Shown here in pieces: positions 25,259 through 35,285 of a stretch of DNA of 64,000 nucleotides. The stretch is from Actinomadura_C sp036008685 (GTDB lineage Bacteria; Actinomycetota; Actinomycetes; Streptosporangiales; Streptosporangiaceae). The notes beneath the pieces were generated by a model, which ran no database searches, was not told the DNA's origin, and was given only the letters and a program-made list of their open reading frames with translations. Location: positions 12,470 through 76,469 of the forward strand of contig DASYNF010000096.1 in NCBI GenBank assembly GCA_036008685.1, written 5' to 3'. Position numbers and translations under genes: made by a program. Position 1 is the first letter of the stretch; every line of letters begins with the position of its first letter.

Positions 25259-26707
25259 TCAGGAGCTCCGCTGCTGCTTCTTGACGGAGGAGTCCTTCTT
25301 CACCGAGTCCGCCTTCTTCTGCATGCTGGCGCAGAACTGGTCGGCGGTGATGCGCCCGAACATGAGCTCGTTGGTCTGGGTGCGCAGTTCGGTCTCGAGC
25401 TCCTTGTACCACTCCTCGAAGAAGCTCTTGGTGACCACGTTGCTGTCACCGGCCGCCTTGCGCGCCGCGAGGACGCTCTGGTTGCCCGGTGTCAGCTGCA
25501 GGCCCTCGACGGCGCCCGCGACGACCGGGATGTTGCCGCTCTTCTCGTAGAAGCCCTTCGCGCCCTCCTTGGAGAGCATGATGCGCAGGTACTCCATGGC
25601 CCCGGCGGTGTTCTTGCCCTTCGCGGCGACGAAATAGGCCTCGCCGGCGGAGGTCCGGATGGCCTCGTAGGGCATCTTGTCGGAGGCGGTGAGGCTGGGC
25701 GTCGGGGCGACCGCGTATTCGAACCCCTTGGGCGTCTGCTTGGCCTGCTCGTTCTCGAGCCAGGAGCCGGACGGATAGAACGCGATCTTGCCCTCGTTCT
25801 GCTGGGTCTGGACCTCTGTGTGCATCAGCCCGAGATAGCTCTTGTCCATGTACAGCTTGCCGATCTCGGCCCACGCCGCGGCCGACTGCTTCACGGCGTC
25901 GGCGGTCCACGCGCCGTCGGCCAGGTTGTCGATGTTGACCAGGATCTCGTTTCCGGCCAGCTTGGCGGCGGAGATCAGGATCATCCAGTACTGGTAGTAG
26001 GCGGCGTTCTTGCCCGCGTAGGCGTACGGCGTGATCCCCTTGGCCTTGATCTTCTCGCAGACCGCCTTGAACTCGTCGAAGGTCTTCGGCGCCGTCCACC
26101 CCTCCTTCTGGAAGAGCTTGGCGTCGTACCAGAGTCCGTAGCTCGAGGCGACGTACATCATCTGGTAGGGCTTACCGTCGATCAGCCCGGCCTCGACCGC
26201 CCCGGGGATGAGCAGGTCCCGGACCTTCTTGGCCGGGTCGTCGATGGAGGGCGCGTCGAAGAGCGGCGTGAGGTCGAGCAGCTGTCCCTCGGCGACCAGG
26301 GCACCGGCGTCCATGAGGTCGCTGCCCGCGTTGGACACCATGTCCGGCGGGTTGCCGCCGACGAGGCGCGGACGGACCGTCTTGCCGATCTCCTGGATGC
26401 CGGTGTGCTTGATCTTGGCCTGCGGGAACTTCTTGTGGTAGGCGGGCTCATGGACCTGGGTGGCGTAGCCGTCCCCGAGGCCCCCCTTGAAGATGATCAC
26501 CTCGAGCGGCGCGGACGCCTGCACGCCGAAGGGGTTGACCGGGTCCTTGCCCGCCTTCACGGCGTTGCTCTTGGTGTCGCCACCGCCGCTGGTGGCGCAG
26601 GCGCCCAGCATCGTGACGCCGGGCCCGGCGATGAGCGCGGTCATGCCGATGCGCCGGAGCATCTGCCGGCGGCTGAGGTCGGCGGACCGGGTCGGAGAGT
26701 CGGCCAT
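25259..26707 (-). CDS. sugar-binding lipoprotein, NgcE-like
   Basis: 482-residue extracellular solute-binding protein. A twin-arginine motif (LSRRQMLRR, residues 11-19) and lipobox LGAC (about residues 34-37) mark a Tat-exported lipoprotein. The mature part resembles NgcE, the N-acetylglucosamine/chitobiose receptor: VIIFKGGLGDGYATQVHEPAYHKKFP, VGGNPPDMVSNAG and PKTFDEFKAVCEKIKAKGITPYAY. ATG 26707 has AGGAGA five bases upstream, so earlier in-frame Met codons are not needed. It heads the operon with two permeases and GH4. Binding of a GlcNAc- or glucose-type oligosaccharide is inferred. Confidence 0.88.
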   Translation of the reverse strand: MADSPTRSADLSRRQMLRRIGMTALIAGPGVTMLGACATSGGGDTKSNAVKAGKDPVNPFGVQASAPLEVIIFKGGLGDGYATQVHEPAYHKKFPQAKIKHTGIQEIGKTVRPRLVGGNPPDMVSNAGSDLMDAGALVAEGQLLDLTPLFDAPSIDDPAKKVRDLLIPGAVEAGLIDGKPYQMMYVASSYGLWYDAKLFQKEGWTAPKTFDEFKAVCEKIKAKGITPYAYAGKNAAYYQYWMILISAAKLAGNEILVNIDNLADGAWTADAVKQSAAAWAEIGKLYMDKSYLGLMHTEVQTQQNEGKIAFYPSGSWLENEQAKQTPKGFEYAVAPTPSLTASDKMPYEAIRTSAGEAYFVAAKGKNTAGAMEYLRIMLSKEGAKGFYEKSGNIPVVAGAVEGLQLTPGNQSVLAARKAAGDSNVVTKSFFEEWYKELETELRTQTNELMFGRITADQFCASMQKKADSVKKDSSVKKQQRSS

Positions 26708-26845
26708 GGGTGTCTCCTGAGGGTGAGGGGTTGCTGCGGAGGGACCTGCCAGGTCGTCACGGGCCATGCTTCGACCACGCTGGAGGAGTGCGCGACGTCG
26801 GCTGGGTCACCAGCACAGTCCTCCCTTACCCGATCATGACAGCCA

Positions 26846-26867
26846 ACAGTTAAGAAACTGTCCTAAT
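26846..26867. promoter_or_regulatory. ROK-type operator upstream of the NgcE-like operon
   Basis: ACAGTT-AAGA-AACTGT is a perfect 6-bp inverted repeat (26846-26861) inside GTTAAGAAACTGTCCTAAT (26849-26867). The latter resembles the GTTAGGAAACTTTCCTAAC-type sites of ROK-family sugar repressors in actinomycetes. It lies about 140 bp before the binding-protein start. No ROK gene is in the window, so the regulator is unidentified. Confidence 0.55.
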
Positions 26868-26869
26868 GA

Positions 26870-27291
26870 ACCGCGCGCGGCGTCAAGACCATGCGCCGTA
26901 GTCGAAACCAAGCCGTGATGCGCCCGCCACGCGAACGGGCGGCCGCCGGAGGCCGGGCCGGCGGTCACGCCCTGTCGGGGTCACCGCGACGGCCTGCGGG
27001 AACGCCACCACGGCACCGGCCGAACCGGCGGCACACGGGACGGTCGCGGCTCCGCGGTGGCGGGCCGGCCGGCCGGAGCGGGGACGGGCCGGAAAAGCAC
27101 TCGAGCGCCCGTGGCGGAGACCAGGCGCGTGATCATGGGGACAACGTACTCGCCGGGCGGCCGCCCCGCCGCCCGATCGCGGATGGAGCGAAGGGCGGGT
27201 GCCCGTCCGGGCCGTCGGCGGCCCGGCATGTCGGTGCCGGGGACCTTGGCGCTGTAAGTTCGCTTTTGGAGATCGTGGAGAGGGGAGCACT
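26870..27291. other. intergenic region, no gene recognised
   Basis: About 420 bp of very GC-rich sequence between the operator region of the sugar operon and the luciferase-like gene. Open frames here are Arg/Pro/Gly-rich shadows with no family resemblance. Apart from the ribosome site for the downstream gene (GGAGAGGGGAG near 27277-27288) I see no structured element. Confidence 0.5.
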
Positions 27292-28203
27292 GTGCTCATC
27301 GGGTTCGCCGTGCCCATGTCGGGATCGTGGGCCACGCCCGCCAACCAGGTCCGGATCGCCCAGCGCGCCGAAGAACTCGGCTACCACTCGCTGTGGACCC
27401 TGCAACGGCTGCTCAACCCCGCGGATTCGACCGACATGACCTATCGGAATGTGCCGGATCCGCTCATCACCCTGTCCTACCTCGCCGCGCACACCTCTCG
27501 GGTACGGCTTGGTGTGGCGGTGCTCAACATGCCCTTCTTCCCGCCGCCGCTGCTGGCCAAGCAGGCGGTGAGCCTCGACCACGTCTCCGGGGGCCGGCTG
27601 GACCTCGGGCTCGGCCTCGGCTGGATGCGCGAGGAGTTCACCGCCGTGGGGGTGCCGTACGAGCGCCGGGGCGCCCGCGCGGAGGAGTTCCTGGCCGTGC
27701 TCGAGGAACTGTGGACCTCCGAGGTCCCGGAGTTCCACGGCGAGTTCTACGAGCTCCCGCCGGTCCGCTTCGATCCCAAGCCTCTGCAGAAGCCGCGGCC
27801 GCCGATCCTGCTCGGCGGCACGTCCGAGCCGGCGCTCCGCCGGGCCGGGCGGCTCTCCGACGGCTGGATCAGCTCGAGCCGGGCCGACCTGCACCGCATC
27901 GGCCAGTCGATCGAGATCGTCCGGGAGGCGGCCCGCGCGGCCGGCCGGGATCCCGGGGCACTGCGGTTCGTCTGCCGTGGGGTGGTGCGGGTCCGTCCTC
28001 AGGCGGGCCCGGACCGGCGGCCGCTGACCGGAACCCTGGAGGAGATCCGCTCCGACTTCGGCGCGCTGGAGGCGCAGGGCGTCACCGAGCTCTTCGTCGA
28101 CCTGAACTTCGATCCCGAGATCGGTCACCCGGACGCCGATCCCGGCGAATCGATGCGGCGGGCCGAGGACGCCCTGGTGGCTCTCGCCCCTGAGCGTTCC
28201 TGA
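27292..28203 (+). CDS. LLM class F420-dependent oxidoreductase
   Basis: 303-residue luciferase-like monooxygenase fold (LIGFAVPMSGSWATPANQVRIAQRAEELGYHSLW, VSLDHVSGGRLDLGLGLGWMREEF, PILLGGTSEPALRRAGRLSDGWISSS). The RLDLGLGLGW motif is typical of F420-binding actinobacterial members (TIGR03619-like). Substrate unknown. Start at GTG 27292 after a strong purine-rich ribosome site; upstream in-frame codons are non-family sequence. Confidence 0.9.
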   Translation: MLIGFAVPMSGSWATPANQVRIAQRAEELGYHSLWTLQRLLNPADSTDMTYRNVPDPLITLSYLAAHTSRVRLGVAVLNMPFFPPPLLAKQAVSLDHVSGGRLDLGLGLGWMREEFTAVGVPYERRGARAEEFLAVLEELWTSEVPEFHGEFYELPPVRFDPKPLQKPRPPILLGGTSEPALRRAGRLSDGWISSSRADLHRIGQSIEIVREAARAAGRDPGALRFVCRGVVRVRPQAGPDRRPLTGTLEEIRSDFGALEAQGVTELFVDLNFDPEIGHPDADPGESMRRAEDALVALAPERS

Positions 28204-28254
28204 TCCCCGGCCCCCTCCGCTCCCCGCCGGCCCCACCGGCGGGAGATGGCGGCC

Positions 28255-28701
28255 TCAGACCTGTGGAGGGCGGCTCTCGTAGGGCGTGCTCAAGACGACG
28301 GTGGTGCGGGTGGCGACGTTGGCCGCGGCACGGATCTGCTGGAGCAGGTCCTCCAGCGCACCCGGAGAGGCCACCCGTACCTTGAGGATGTAGCTCTCCT
28401 CCCCCGCGACGGAATGGCACGCCTCGATGGCGCTGAGGTGGGCGAGCAGTTGCGGGGCCTCGTCCGGGGCGGCCGGGTCGATCGGCTTGATGGACACGAA
28501 GGCGGTCAGCGGCAGGCCGATCTCCTCGGGGTCGAGGATCGCCGTGAACCCGCGGATCGCGCCGCGCTTCTCCAGCCTGCGGACCCGCTGGTGCACGGCC
28601 GAGACCGACAGCCCCGTCTCCTTCGCCAGATCGGTGAAGCTCATGCGCCCGTCCTGGGCCAGCAGCACCATGATCTGACGATCGATCTCCTCCACGAGCA
28701 C
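28255..28701 (-). CDS. Lrp/AsnC family transcriptional regulator
   Basis: 148 residues: an N-terminal winged helix (EIDRQIMVLLAQDGRMSFTDLAKETGLSVSAVHQRVRRLEKRGAI) and a C-terminal RAM/ligand domain (LTAFVSIKPID, CHSVAGEESYILKVRVAS). Members sense amino acids and control their metabolism or export. GTG 28701 or 28695 are possible starts. It does not sit beside an obvious target; LacI lies upstream and the LLM oxidoreductase gene is convergent. Confidence 0.92.
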   Translation of the reverse strand: MLVEEIDRQIMVLLAQDGRMSFTDLAKETGLSVSAVHQRVRRLEKRGAIRGFTAILDPEEIGLPLTAFVSIKPIDPAAPDEAPQLLAHLSAIEACHSVAGEESYILKVRVASPGALEDLLQQIRAAANVATRTTVVLSTPYESRPPQV

Positions 28702-28765
28702 GAACCTACAACCCCCCACCGGACGCGTGGACCGTACCGGCTCCGAGCCACCCTGCGACGGCCGG

Positions 28766-29815
28766 CTACCCGCGGGAGGCGCGTCCGGCCGGCGGCCCGC
28801 AGCTGCCCCGGACGACCAGCTCGGTCGGAAGGACGACGGGCCGGCCTCGCTCCCTGCGGGCCGGGTCCCGGAGCAGGACCTCACAGGCCCGATAACCCAT
28901 GTCCGCCGCCGGCCGGGCCACCGCGGTCAGCGGGGGGTCGCAGAGCTCGGCCCACGGCACGTCGTCCACCATCGCGATGGACACGTCGGTGGGCACTCTG
29001 AGGTTGAGCTCACGGGCGGTCAGCACGGCCGCCTCGCCGAGCAGGTGCCCGGCCGCGAGCACGGCGGTCACATCGGGCCGCCGCTGGAACAGGCTGGCCG
29101 CGGCCGCGTAGGCGCTGTCCCGGCTCGGCCGGGCTCGCACGATCAGGTCGTCGTCGGCCACGACCCGCAGATCGTGCAGGGTCGTGCGGAAGGCGTCCTC
29201 CCGCAGGCTGGGTGTCGGGGCCTCGGGCGGGCCCGAGGCGGGTGCGCCGAGGAAGCCGATGCGCCGGTGTCCCAGGCCGACGAGGTATTCCGCGACGGAC
29301 CGTACGCCGGCCCGGTCGTCCGCGAGGACCGACGGGACCGCGGGGAGCTCGGCCACGTCGCGGTCGGCGAAGACGACGGGGACACCGACCCGGACCGCCG
29401 TCCGCCAGGTCGTGGTGCCCCCTCCGACCGGCACCGCGATGACGCCGTCCACCCGCTGTTCCAGATGCCGATCGAGGATCTCGGCCTCACGCGCCGGATC
29501 GTCATGGGACACGTCGAGGACGACGTGCTCGCCGAGCGTACGCGCGCAGGCCAGCACACCTCCGGCCAGAGCGGCATAGAACGGATCGGTGACGTCGGGG
29601 ATGACCAGGCCGATGCTCCCGGTCCGCTGCAGCTTGAGGCTCCGGCCGAGGGCACTTGGGCGATAGTCGAGCCGGTGTACGGCGGCGAGGACGCGCTCAC
29701 GGGTCCGCGGGCTCACCGACCCCTGTCCGGACAGGACCCGGGAAACGGTCGCCACACCGACCCCGGCCGCGGCCGCGACGTCCTTGATGGTCATCGCCCG
29801 GCGGCCTGTCGCCAC
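28766..29815 (-). CDS. LacI family transcriptional regulator
   Basis: 349 residues. The LacI helix-turn-helix (MTIKDVAAAAGVGVATVSRVLSGQGSVSPRTRERVLAAVHRLDYRPSALGRSL) begins at residue 8, then a periplasmic-binding-like sugar domain (IGLVIPDVTDPFYAALAGGV). GTG at 29815, or the ATG at 29794. A perfect palindromic operator, ATGGAAACGTTTCCAT, lies 64 bp upstream, so autoregulation is likely. A weaker copy lies just before the divergent MsiK-like ATPase, which it probably represses in the absence of its sugar. Confidence 0.93.
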   Translation of the reverse strand: MATGRRAMTIKDVAAAAGVGVATVSRVLSGQGSVSPRTRERVLAAVHRLDYRPSALGRSLKLQRTGSIGLVIPDVTDPFYAALAGGVLACARTLGEHVVLDVSHDDPAREAEILDRHLEQRVDGVIAVPVGGGTTTWRTAVRVGVPVVFADRDVAELPAVPSVLADDRAGVRSVAEYLVGLGHRRIGFLGAPASGPPEAPTPSLREDAFRTTLHDLRVVADDDLIVRARPSRDSAYAAAASLFQRRPDVTAVLAAGHLLGEAAVLTARELNLRVPTDVSIAMVDDVPWAELCDPPLTAVARPAADMGYRACEVLLRDPARRERGRPVVLPTELVVRGSCGPPAGRASRG

Positions 29816-29878
29816 TGTCCACCTCTCTCCCGCCGCGGGACCTCGCCCGCTTACCTCATCCGTGCCATCGGCCCGGAA

Positions 29879-29894
29879 ATGGAAACGTTTCCAT
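29879..29894. promoter_or_regulatory. LacI-family operator (perfect)
   Basis: ATGGAAACGTTTCCAT, a perfect 16-bp palindrome with the central CG typical of LacI/CcpA-type operators, in the 243-bp divergent region between the LacI gene and the ATPase gene, close to the LacI start. Confidence 0.8.
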
Positions 29895-29997
29895 CATGAC
29901 CGGCCGTCACACCATTGTCCAACTCCGAGCTGAACCAGGCATTGCACCGGCATAACCGCAGGCTGAGCGGGGGTCAACAGATGCCGTCGATCCACCC

Positions 29998-30003
29998 TTG
30001 ACA
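29998..30003 (+). promoter_or_regulatory. -35 element of the msiK-like gene
   Basis: TTGACA about 55 bp upstream of the ATPase start. A good -10 partner is not clear (GAGACT at 30022-30027, spacing 18, is the best candidate). The weak LacI site at 30031-30044 lies just downstream, where a repressor would block elongation or initiation. Confidence 0.45.
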
Positions 30004-30030
30004 GGACATAGGGTTCGTATCGAGACTCCT

Positions 30031-30044
30031 TGGAAACGTATTCA
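30031..30044. promoter_or_regulatory. second, imperfect LacI-type operator
   Basis: TGGAAACGTATTCA keeps the TGGAAACG half-site of the perfect operator at 29879 but has a degenerate right half. It is 15 bp before the ATPase start codon. Confidence 0.6.
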
Positions 30045-30058
30045 TCGGAAGGTGTGCG

Positions 30059-31294
<1,236 letters not shown>

Positions 31295-31325
31295 ACGAGA
31301 TCACGGCGGGACGGGACAGACGATG

Positions 31326-31375
31326 TGATGGGTGTGTTCGGTGGCCCTCAGGAGGGCCCACCGAACACACCCATC
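31326..31375 (+). terminator. long hairpin terminator after the MsiK-like gene
   Basis: An 18-bp perfect stem (31327-31344 with 31358-31375), then after one bulged base a further 4-bp inner stem (CCCT/AGGG) around a short loop. It starts about 32 bp after the stop. There is no strong T-run. It also blocks read-through from the convergent permease operon. Confidence 0.8.
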
Positions 31376-31513
31376 AAGGGATTCCGGGGCCTCCAAACGC
31401 CCGGGCCGCCCCCCTGGAGATCAGCGCCCGGCTCCCACCCGGCGCCGGGGACCGGCGGACAGCGACGGCCGTCCACGGATGTCACCGGCCGTCGGCGGAC
31501 TGCGGATGACCGG

Positions 31514-32401
31514 TCATTTCACCGAGCCCGCCAGCACGCCCTGGACGAAGTAGCGCTGGAAGGCGAAGAACACCAGCAGCGGCACGATCAGCGACACGAA
31601 CGAACCCGGCGCGATGATGTCGATGTTGGCCCCGAACTGGCGGACCTGCTGCTGGATCGCGACGGTGAGCGGCTGGGATTCTCGTCCGGCGAAGATCAAA
31701 GCGATCAGGAGGTCGTTCCAGACCCACAGGAACTGAAAGATCCCGAGCGAGGCGATGGCCGGGCCCCCCAGGGGAAAGATGACCCGCAGGAAGATCGTCC
31801 ATTCCGTTCCGCCGTCCATCCGCGCGGCCTCGAGGAGGTCGCGCGGGATCCCCGCGAAATAGTTGCGCAGCAGGAAGATGGCGAACGGCAGCCCGAACGC
31901 GGTGTGGAACAGCACGACTCCCGGGATCGTCCCGAAGAGGTTCAGCGTCCGGAACAGGTCCGCGACCGGGATCAGACCGACCTGGACCGGCACGACGAGC
32001 AGTGCCACCACGCCGATGAACAGCCAGTCCCGGCCCGGGAACTCGATCCAGGCGAAGGCATAGGCGGCCAGGGCGGCGACCACGACCACCAGGAGCGTCG
32101 TCGGCACGGTGATCAGGAGCGTGTTGACGAACGCCTGGGTCATCGTCTCGTTGCTCAGCAGGTCGCCGTAGTTCTTGAAGGTGAGCTGCGACGGCCGGGT
32201 GAACACCTGCCACCAGCCGCTCTCGGCGTTGTCGGTCTCCGGCCGCAGGGACGCGATGAACAGCCCGAACGTGGGCAGCAGCCACACCAGCGCGATCACG
32301 ACCAGGACGAGCTGCGCCAGTCCGCCGCCGAGCCGGTTGACCACGCGCGAGGCCAGGCCCCTGCGCGGCGCTCCGGACACCGGCTCCGAAGTCTCGGTCA
32401 T
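31514..32401 (-). CDS. carbohydrate ABC transporter permease (MalG type)
   Basis: 295-residue permease with six hydrophobic segments and the EAA loop LLEAARMDGGTEWTIFLRVIFPLGG. Start set at ATG 32401, ten bases after the preceding permease stop and preceded by GAGGTG; an upstream in-frame ATG would overlap that gene by 32 bases. Last gene of the ATPase-receptor-permease-permease operon. Confidence 0.92.
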   Translation of the reverse strand: MTETSEPVSGAPRRGLASRVVNRLGGGLAQLVLVVIALVWLLPTFGLFIASLRPETDNAESGWWQVFTRPSQLTFKNYGDLLSNETMTQAFVNTLLITVPTTLLVVVVAALAAYAFAWIEFPGRDWLFIGVVALLVVPVQVGLIPVADLFRTLNLFGTIPGVVLFHTAFGLPFAIFLLRNYFAGIPRDLLEAARMDGGTEWTIFLRVIFPLGGPAIASLGIFQFLWVWNDLLIALIFAGRESQPLTVAIQQQVRQFGANIDIIAPGSFVSLIVPLLVFFAFQRYFVQGVLAGSVK

Positions 32402-32411
32402 CAGGTCACCT

Positions 32412-33962
32412 CTATCCCTGCTCCCGCCGGAAGCGGCGGACATTGAAGATCATGGCGGGCAGGACGAGGACGAGCAGCAGCACCGCGACGGCACTGCCCA
32501 TGCCCTGGTCGTTGCCCCCGCCGAAGGACTTCAGATACATCTCCAGCGCGAGCACGTTGGCGTTCTGCTGCGTGGCCCCTGGAGCGATCATGTAGACCAG
32601 GTCGAAGATCTTCAGGACGTTGATGACCAGGGTGACGAGCACGACCACCAGCACGGGGGCCAGGAGCGGCATCGTGACCCGCCAGAAGACCTGCCATTCG
32701 GTCGCGCCGTCGACCCGGGCGGCCTCGAGCGCGTCCCGGGGGATCGCCGCGAGCCCGGCCGCGATCAGGACCATCGCGAAGCCCGCCCACATCCAGATGT
32801 AGGCGCCGATGATGGAGAACGTCACCAGGCTGGGGCCGAGCCAGTTCACCCCGCCGTAGGGCTCCTGGAAGTTCGACTCCGGCAGCCGGATCGTGTAGGC
32901 GCCGGCCGGCAGCCGCCCGAACTCGAAGCCGCCGTCGGCCCGCGCGGTGGTGGTGGCGACGACCTTGCCACCGGACAGTGCCTCGACCGTGGTCTCGGGC
33001 AGACCCTTCTCGGCGGCGTCGGGCTGGTTGGGCCTGCCGCTCCCGCCCGGGGCGAAGTCGAGCCAGACGATCCCGGTGATCGTGCCGGGCCTGGCCTCCA
33101 CCGGCCGCACCGGCCGCAGCCCCTTCTGGCGCTCCGGCGGGATCGCCACCACCGGCAGCAGCGCCGTCTGGCCCGGCCGGACGGTCTGCCGGCTCGTGAA
33201 GGCCTTGCCCTGAGCGGCCAGCGGCCCGTTGTCGCGCGGATGCGCGCCCGGGTACGGGGAGGGCTCGGCGAAGGTGTCGTGCACGCCGACGGCCACGGCG
33301 TTGAGCACGCCCCGGTCGGGGTTCTGGTCGTACACCAGCGTGAAGATCACGCCGGCCGCGACCATGGAGATCGCCATCGGCATGAACACGACGAGCTTGA
33401 AGGCCGTGGCCCAGCGGATCCGTTCGATGAGCACCGCGAAGACCAGGCCCAGCGCGGTGATCACGGTGGGCGCGAGCACCACCCAGATCACGTTGTTCTT
33501 GATCACCGTGAGCATGGGCGAGCTCATCGCCATGACGAGGTAGACCACCACATCGGCCACGGGGAGGGCCAGCAGCAGTATCCTGCCGGCGGTGCCGCGG
33601 CCGATGAGCCCGATCACCGTGGCGGCCCCGACCACCGCCGCCGTCACCACGGTGATCGCGGCGACGACCGCGACGGCCCCTCCTCCGGACCAGTCGACCG
33701 CGACCGACTCGGTGAACATGTCGACGTAGTTGCCGAGCCCGATGAAGCGGCGTCCTTCGGCATCGTGCAGGCTGCGCCATACCGTGTAGATGATCGGGTA
33801 GACCACCAGCAGGCCGAGCAGGACCAGAGCCGGGAACAGGAAGCCGGCGGACAACGCGGGCGAGGGGCCCAGCCGCCCGCCTTCGGCGGGCGGCTGCGAC
33901 GTGACGTCGTCGGCCAGGGGGGAGCCGGCCTCGGCGGCCGGCTGCTCGGTACTGGCTGCCAT
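32412..33962 (-). CDS. carbohydrate ABC permease (MalF type) with extracellular CnaB/SdrD-B-like insertion
   Basis: 516 residues, much longer than the usual 300. Residues 41-65 and 95-215 are hydrophobic segments. Residues 228-375 form a soluble insert; within it 291-362 (GTITGIVWLDFAP..., ADGGFEFGRLPAGAYTIRLPE) reads as a CnaB/SdrD-B-like beta-sandwich. The remaining segments and the EAA loop (LEAARVDGATEWQVFWRVTMPLL) follow. The insert falls between membrane helices, probably outside the cell, the position where E. coli MalF has its P2 loop that touches the receptor. It pairs with the binding lipoprotein upstream. Confidence 0.9.
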   Translation of the reverse strand: MAASTEQPAAEAGSPLADDVTSQPPAEGGRLGPSPALSAGFLFPALVLLGLLVVYPIIYTVWRSLHDAEGRRFIGLGNYVDMFTESVAVDWSGGGAVAVVAAITVVTAAVVGAATVIGLIGRGTAGRILLLALPVADVVVYLVMAMSSPMLTVIKNNVIWVVLAPTVITALGLVFAVLIERIRWATAFKLVVFMPMAISMVAAGVIFTLVYDQNPDRGVLNAVAVGVHDTFAEPSPYPGAHPRDNGPLAAQGKAFTSRQTVRPGQTALLPVVAIPPERQKGLRPVRPVEARPGTITGIVWLDFAPGGSGRPNQPDAAEKGLPETTVEALSGGKVVATTTARADGGFEFGRLPAGAYTIRLPESNFQEPYGGVNWLGPSLVTFSIIGAYIWMWAGFAMVLIAAGLAAIPRDALEAARVDGATEWQVFWRVTMPLLAPVLVVVLVTLVINVLKIFDLVYMIAPGATQQNANVLALEMYLKSFGGGNDQGMGSAVAVLLLVLVLPAMIFNVRRFRREQG

Positions 33963-33974
33963 GGGATTCTCCGG

Positions 33975-35285
33975 TCAGCTCTTGAACGCCTTGGCCGCGT
34001 CGGCCTCCAGCTTCGTGGCGGCCCCGTCGACGTCCGTGGGGTTGTTGAGGAAGTCCTGCAGCTGCTTCCACTCGCCGGCGCCCTTGGTGCCGCCGAAGCC
34101 GGCCGGAGCGAGATCGGACATGTCGAAGCGGAAGCTGTCGCCGGCGTCGATGACCGACTTGGCGATCTGGCGCTGGATCTCATCGGGATAGGCCGACAGG
34201 TCCAGAGCCTTGTTCGGCGAGGTGAATCCGCCGAGCCCGGCCCAGACCTTCGCCGCCTCGGGCCCGGCGAGGTATTTCACCAGCTCCTGCGCGCCCTTGC
34301 CGTCCTTCATCACCACCGCGGCGTCACCGCCACCGACCACCGGAGGCTGCTGGCCGACGGCTGGGAACGGGAAGAACCGGGCGTCCGTGCCGACCTTGGA
34401 CTTGGTCTGCTCGCCGATCACGCCGGGGACGAAGTCGCCCTCGTAGACCATGGCCGCCTTGGGGCTGTCGCCGAAGGTCTGCGTCACCGAGGTGGGCATG
34501 TCGGTCTGCAGGGCGCCGCCGACGACGAACTCCTTCTTGCCCCAGATCTCGGCGAGCTTGCGAAGCGCCTCCTTGACCGACGGATCGGTCCACTTCATCT
34601 CGTGCTTGGAGAGCTTGTCGTACTTGTCGGTGCCCGCGCTGGAGGCGTAGACGTTCTCGAACCAGTCGGTGAGCGTCCAGCCGTCCCCACCGGCCACGGC
34701 GAAGGGGGTGGTCCCGGAGTCGGCGAGGGTGCCGGCGTCCTTCACCAGCTGGTCCCAGGTCGTGGGCGGCTGGATCCCCGCGTCGTCGAAGGCCTTCGGG
34801 CGATACCACACCGTGGACTTGTTCGTGGCCTTGAAATAGACGCCGTAGAGCTTGCCCTTGTGGGAGCCGAGGTCCTGCCACACCTTCGCGTAGTTCTGCC
34901 TGACGGCCACCTCGGCGTCCGCGGCGAGCGGCTTGATCCAGCCCTTCTGGACGAACTGGACGAGCACGCCCTGCTGCGGCAGCATCGCGACGTCCGGCGG
35001 CGCACCGCCCTGCACCTTGGAGCCGAGGAACGTGCTGACGTTGTCCCCGGTCGGCGTGAGGTTGATCTTCGCGCCGGTGCGCTGGGTGAAGGCGTCCAGA
35101 ACCTTCTTGAACTTGGCCTGCTCCTGCCCGGTCCAGATCGCGGCGACCTCGAGCGTGACGCCCTTGAGCTCACCGCCTCCGGCCGGGGTGGAGGCCTTGC
35201 CGGGCTCGTCTCCGCCGCATCCGGCGGCCGAGATCAGCAGCCCCGCCGCGACGACCGTGCCCATGACCCGCCTGGTGACCCTCAT
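33975..35285 (-). CDS. sugar-binding lipoprotein of ABC transporter
   Basis: 436 residues. Signal peptide MRVTRRVMGTVVAAGLLISAAGC with lipobox SAAGC; mature Cys23. The rest is a family-1 solute-binding protein (VTLEVAAIWTGQEQAKFKKVLDAF, GGAPPDVAMLPQQG, YRPKAFDDAGIQPPTTWDQLV) resembling alpha-glucoside receptors (AglE-like), so a glucoside ligand is a guess. Its ATG overlaps the ATPase stop by four bases (ATGA). Confidence 0.92.
   Translation of the reverse strand: MRVTRRVMGTVVAAGLLISAAGCGGDEPGKASTPAGGGELKGVTLEVAAIWTGQEQAKFKKVLDAFTQRTGAKINLTPTGDNVSTFLGSKVQGGAPPDVAMLPQQGVLVQFVQKGWIKPLAADAEVAVRQNYAKVWQDLGSHKGKLYGVYFKATNKSTVWYRPKAFDDAGIQPPTTWDQLVKDAGTLADSGTTPFAVAGGDGWTLTDWFENVYASSAGTDKYDKLSKHEMKWTDPSVKEALRKLAEIWGKKEFVVGGALQTDMPTSVTQTFGDSPKAAMVYEGDFVPGVIGEQTKSKVGTDARFFPFPAVGQQPPVVGGGDAAVVMKDGKGAQELVKYLAGPEAAKVWAGLGGFTSPNKALDLSAYPDEIQRQIAKSVIDAGDSFRFDMSDLAPAGFGGTKGAGEWKQLQDFLNNPTDVDGAATKLEADAAKAFKS

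Noticed and set aside
26870..27291. Small genes upstream of the luciferase-like gene
   Set aside because: Frames are Arg/Pro-rich with no ribosome site or family match.
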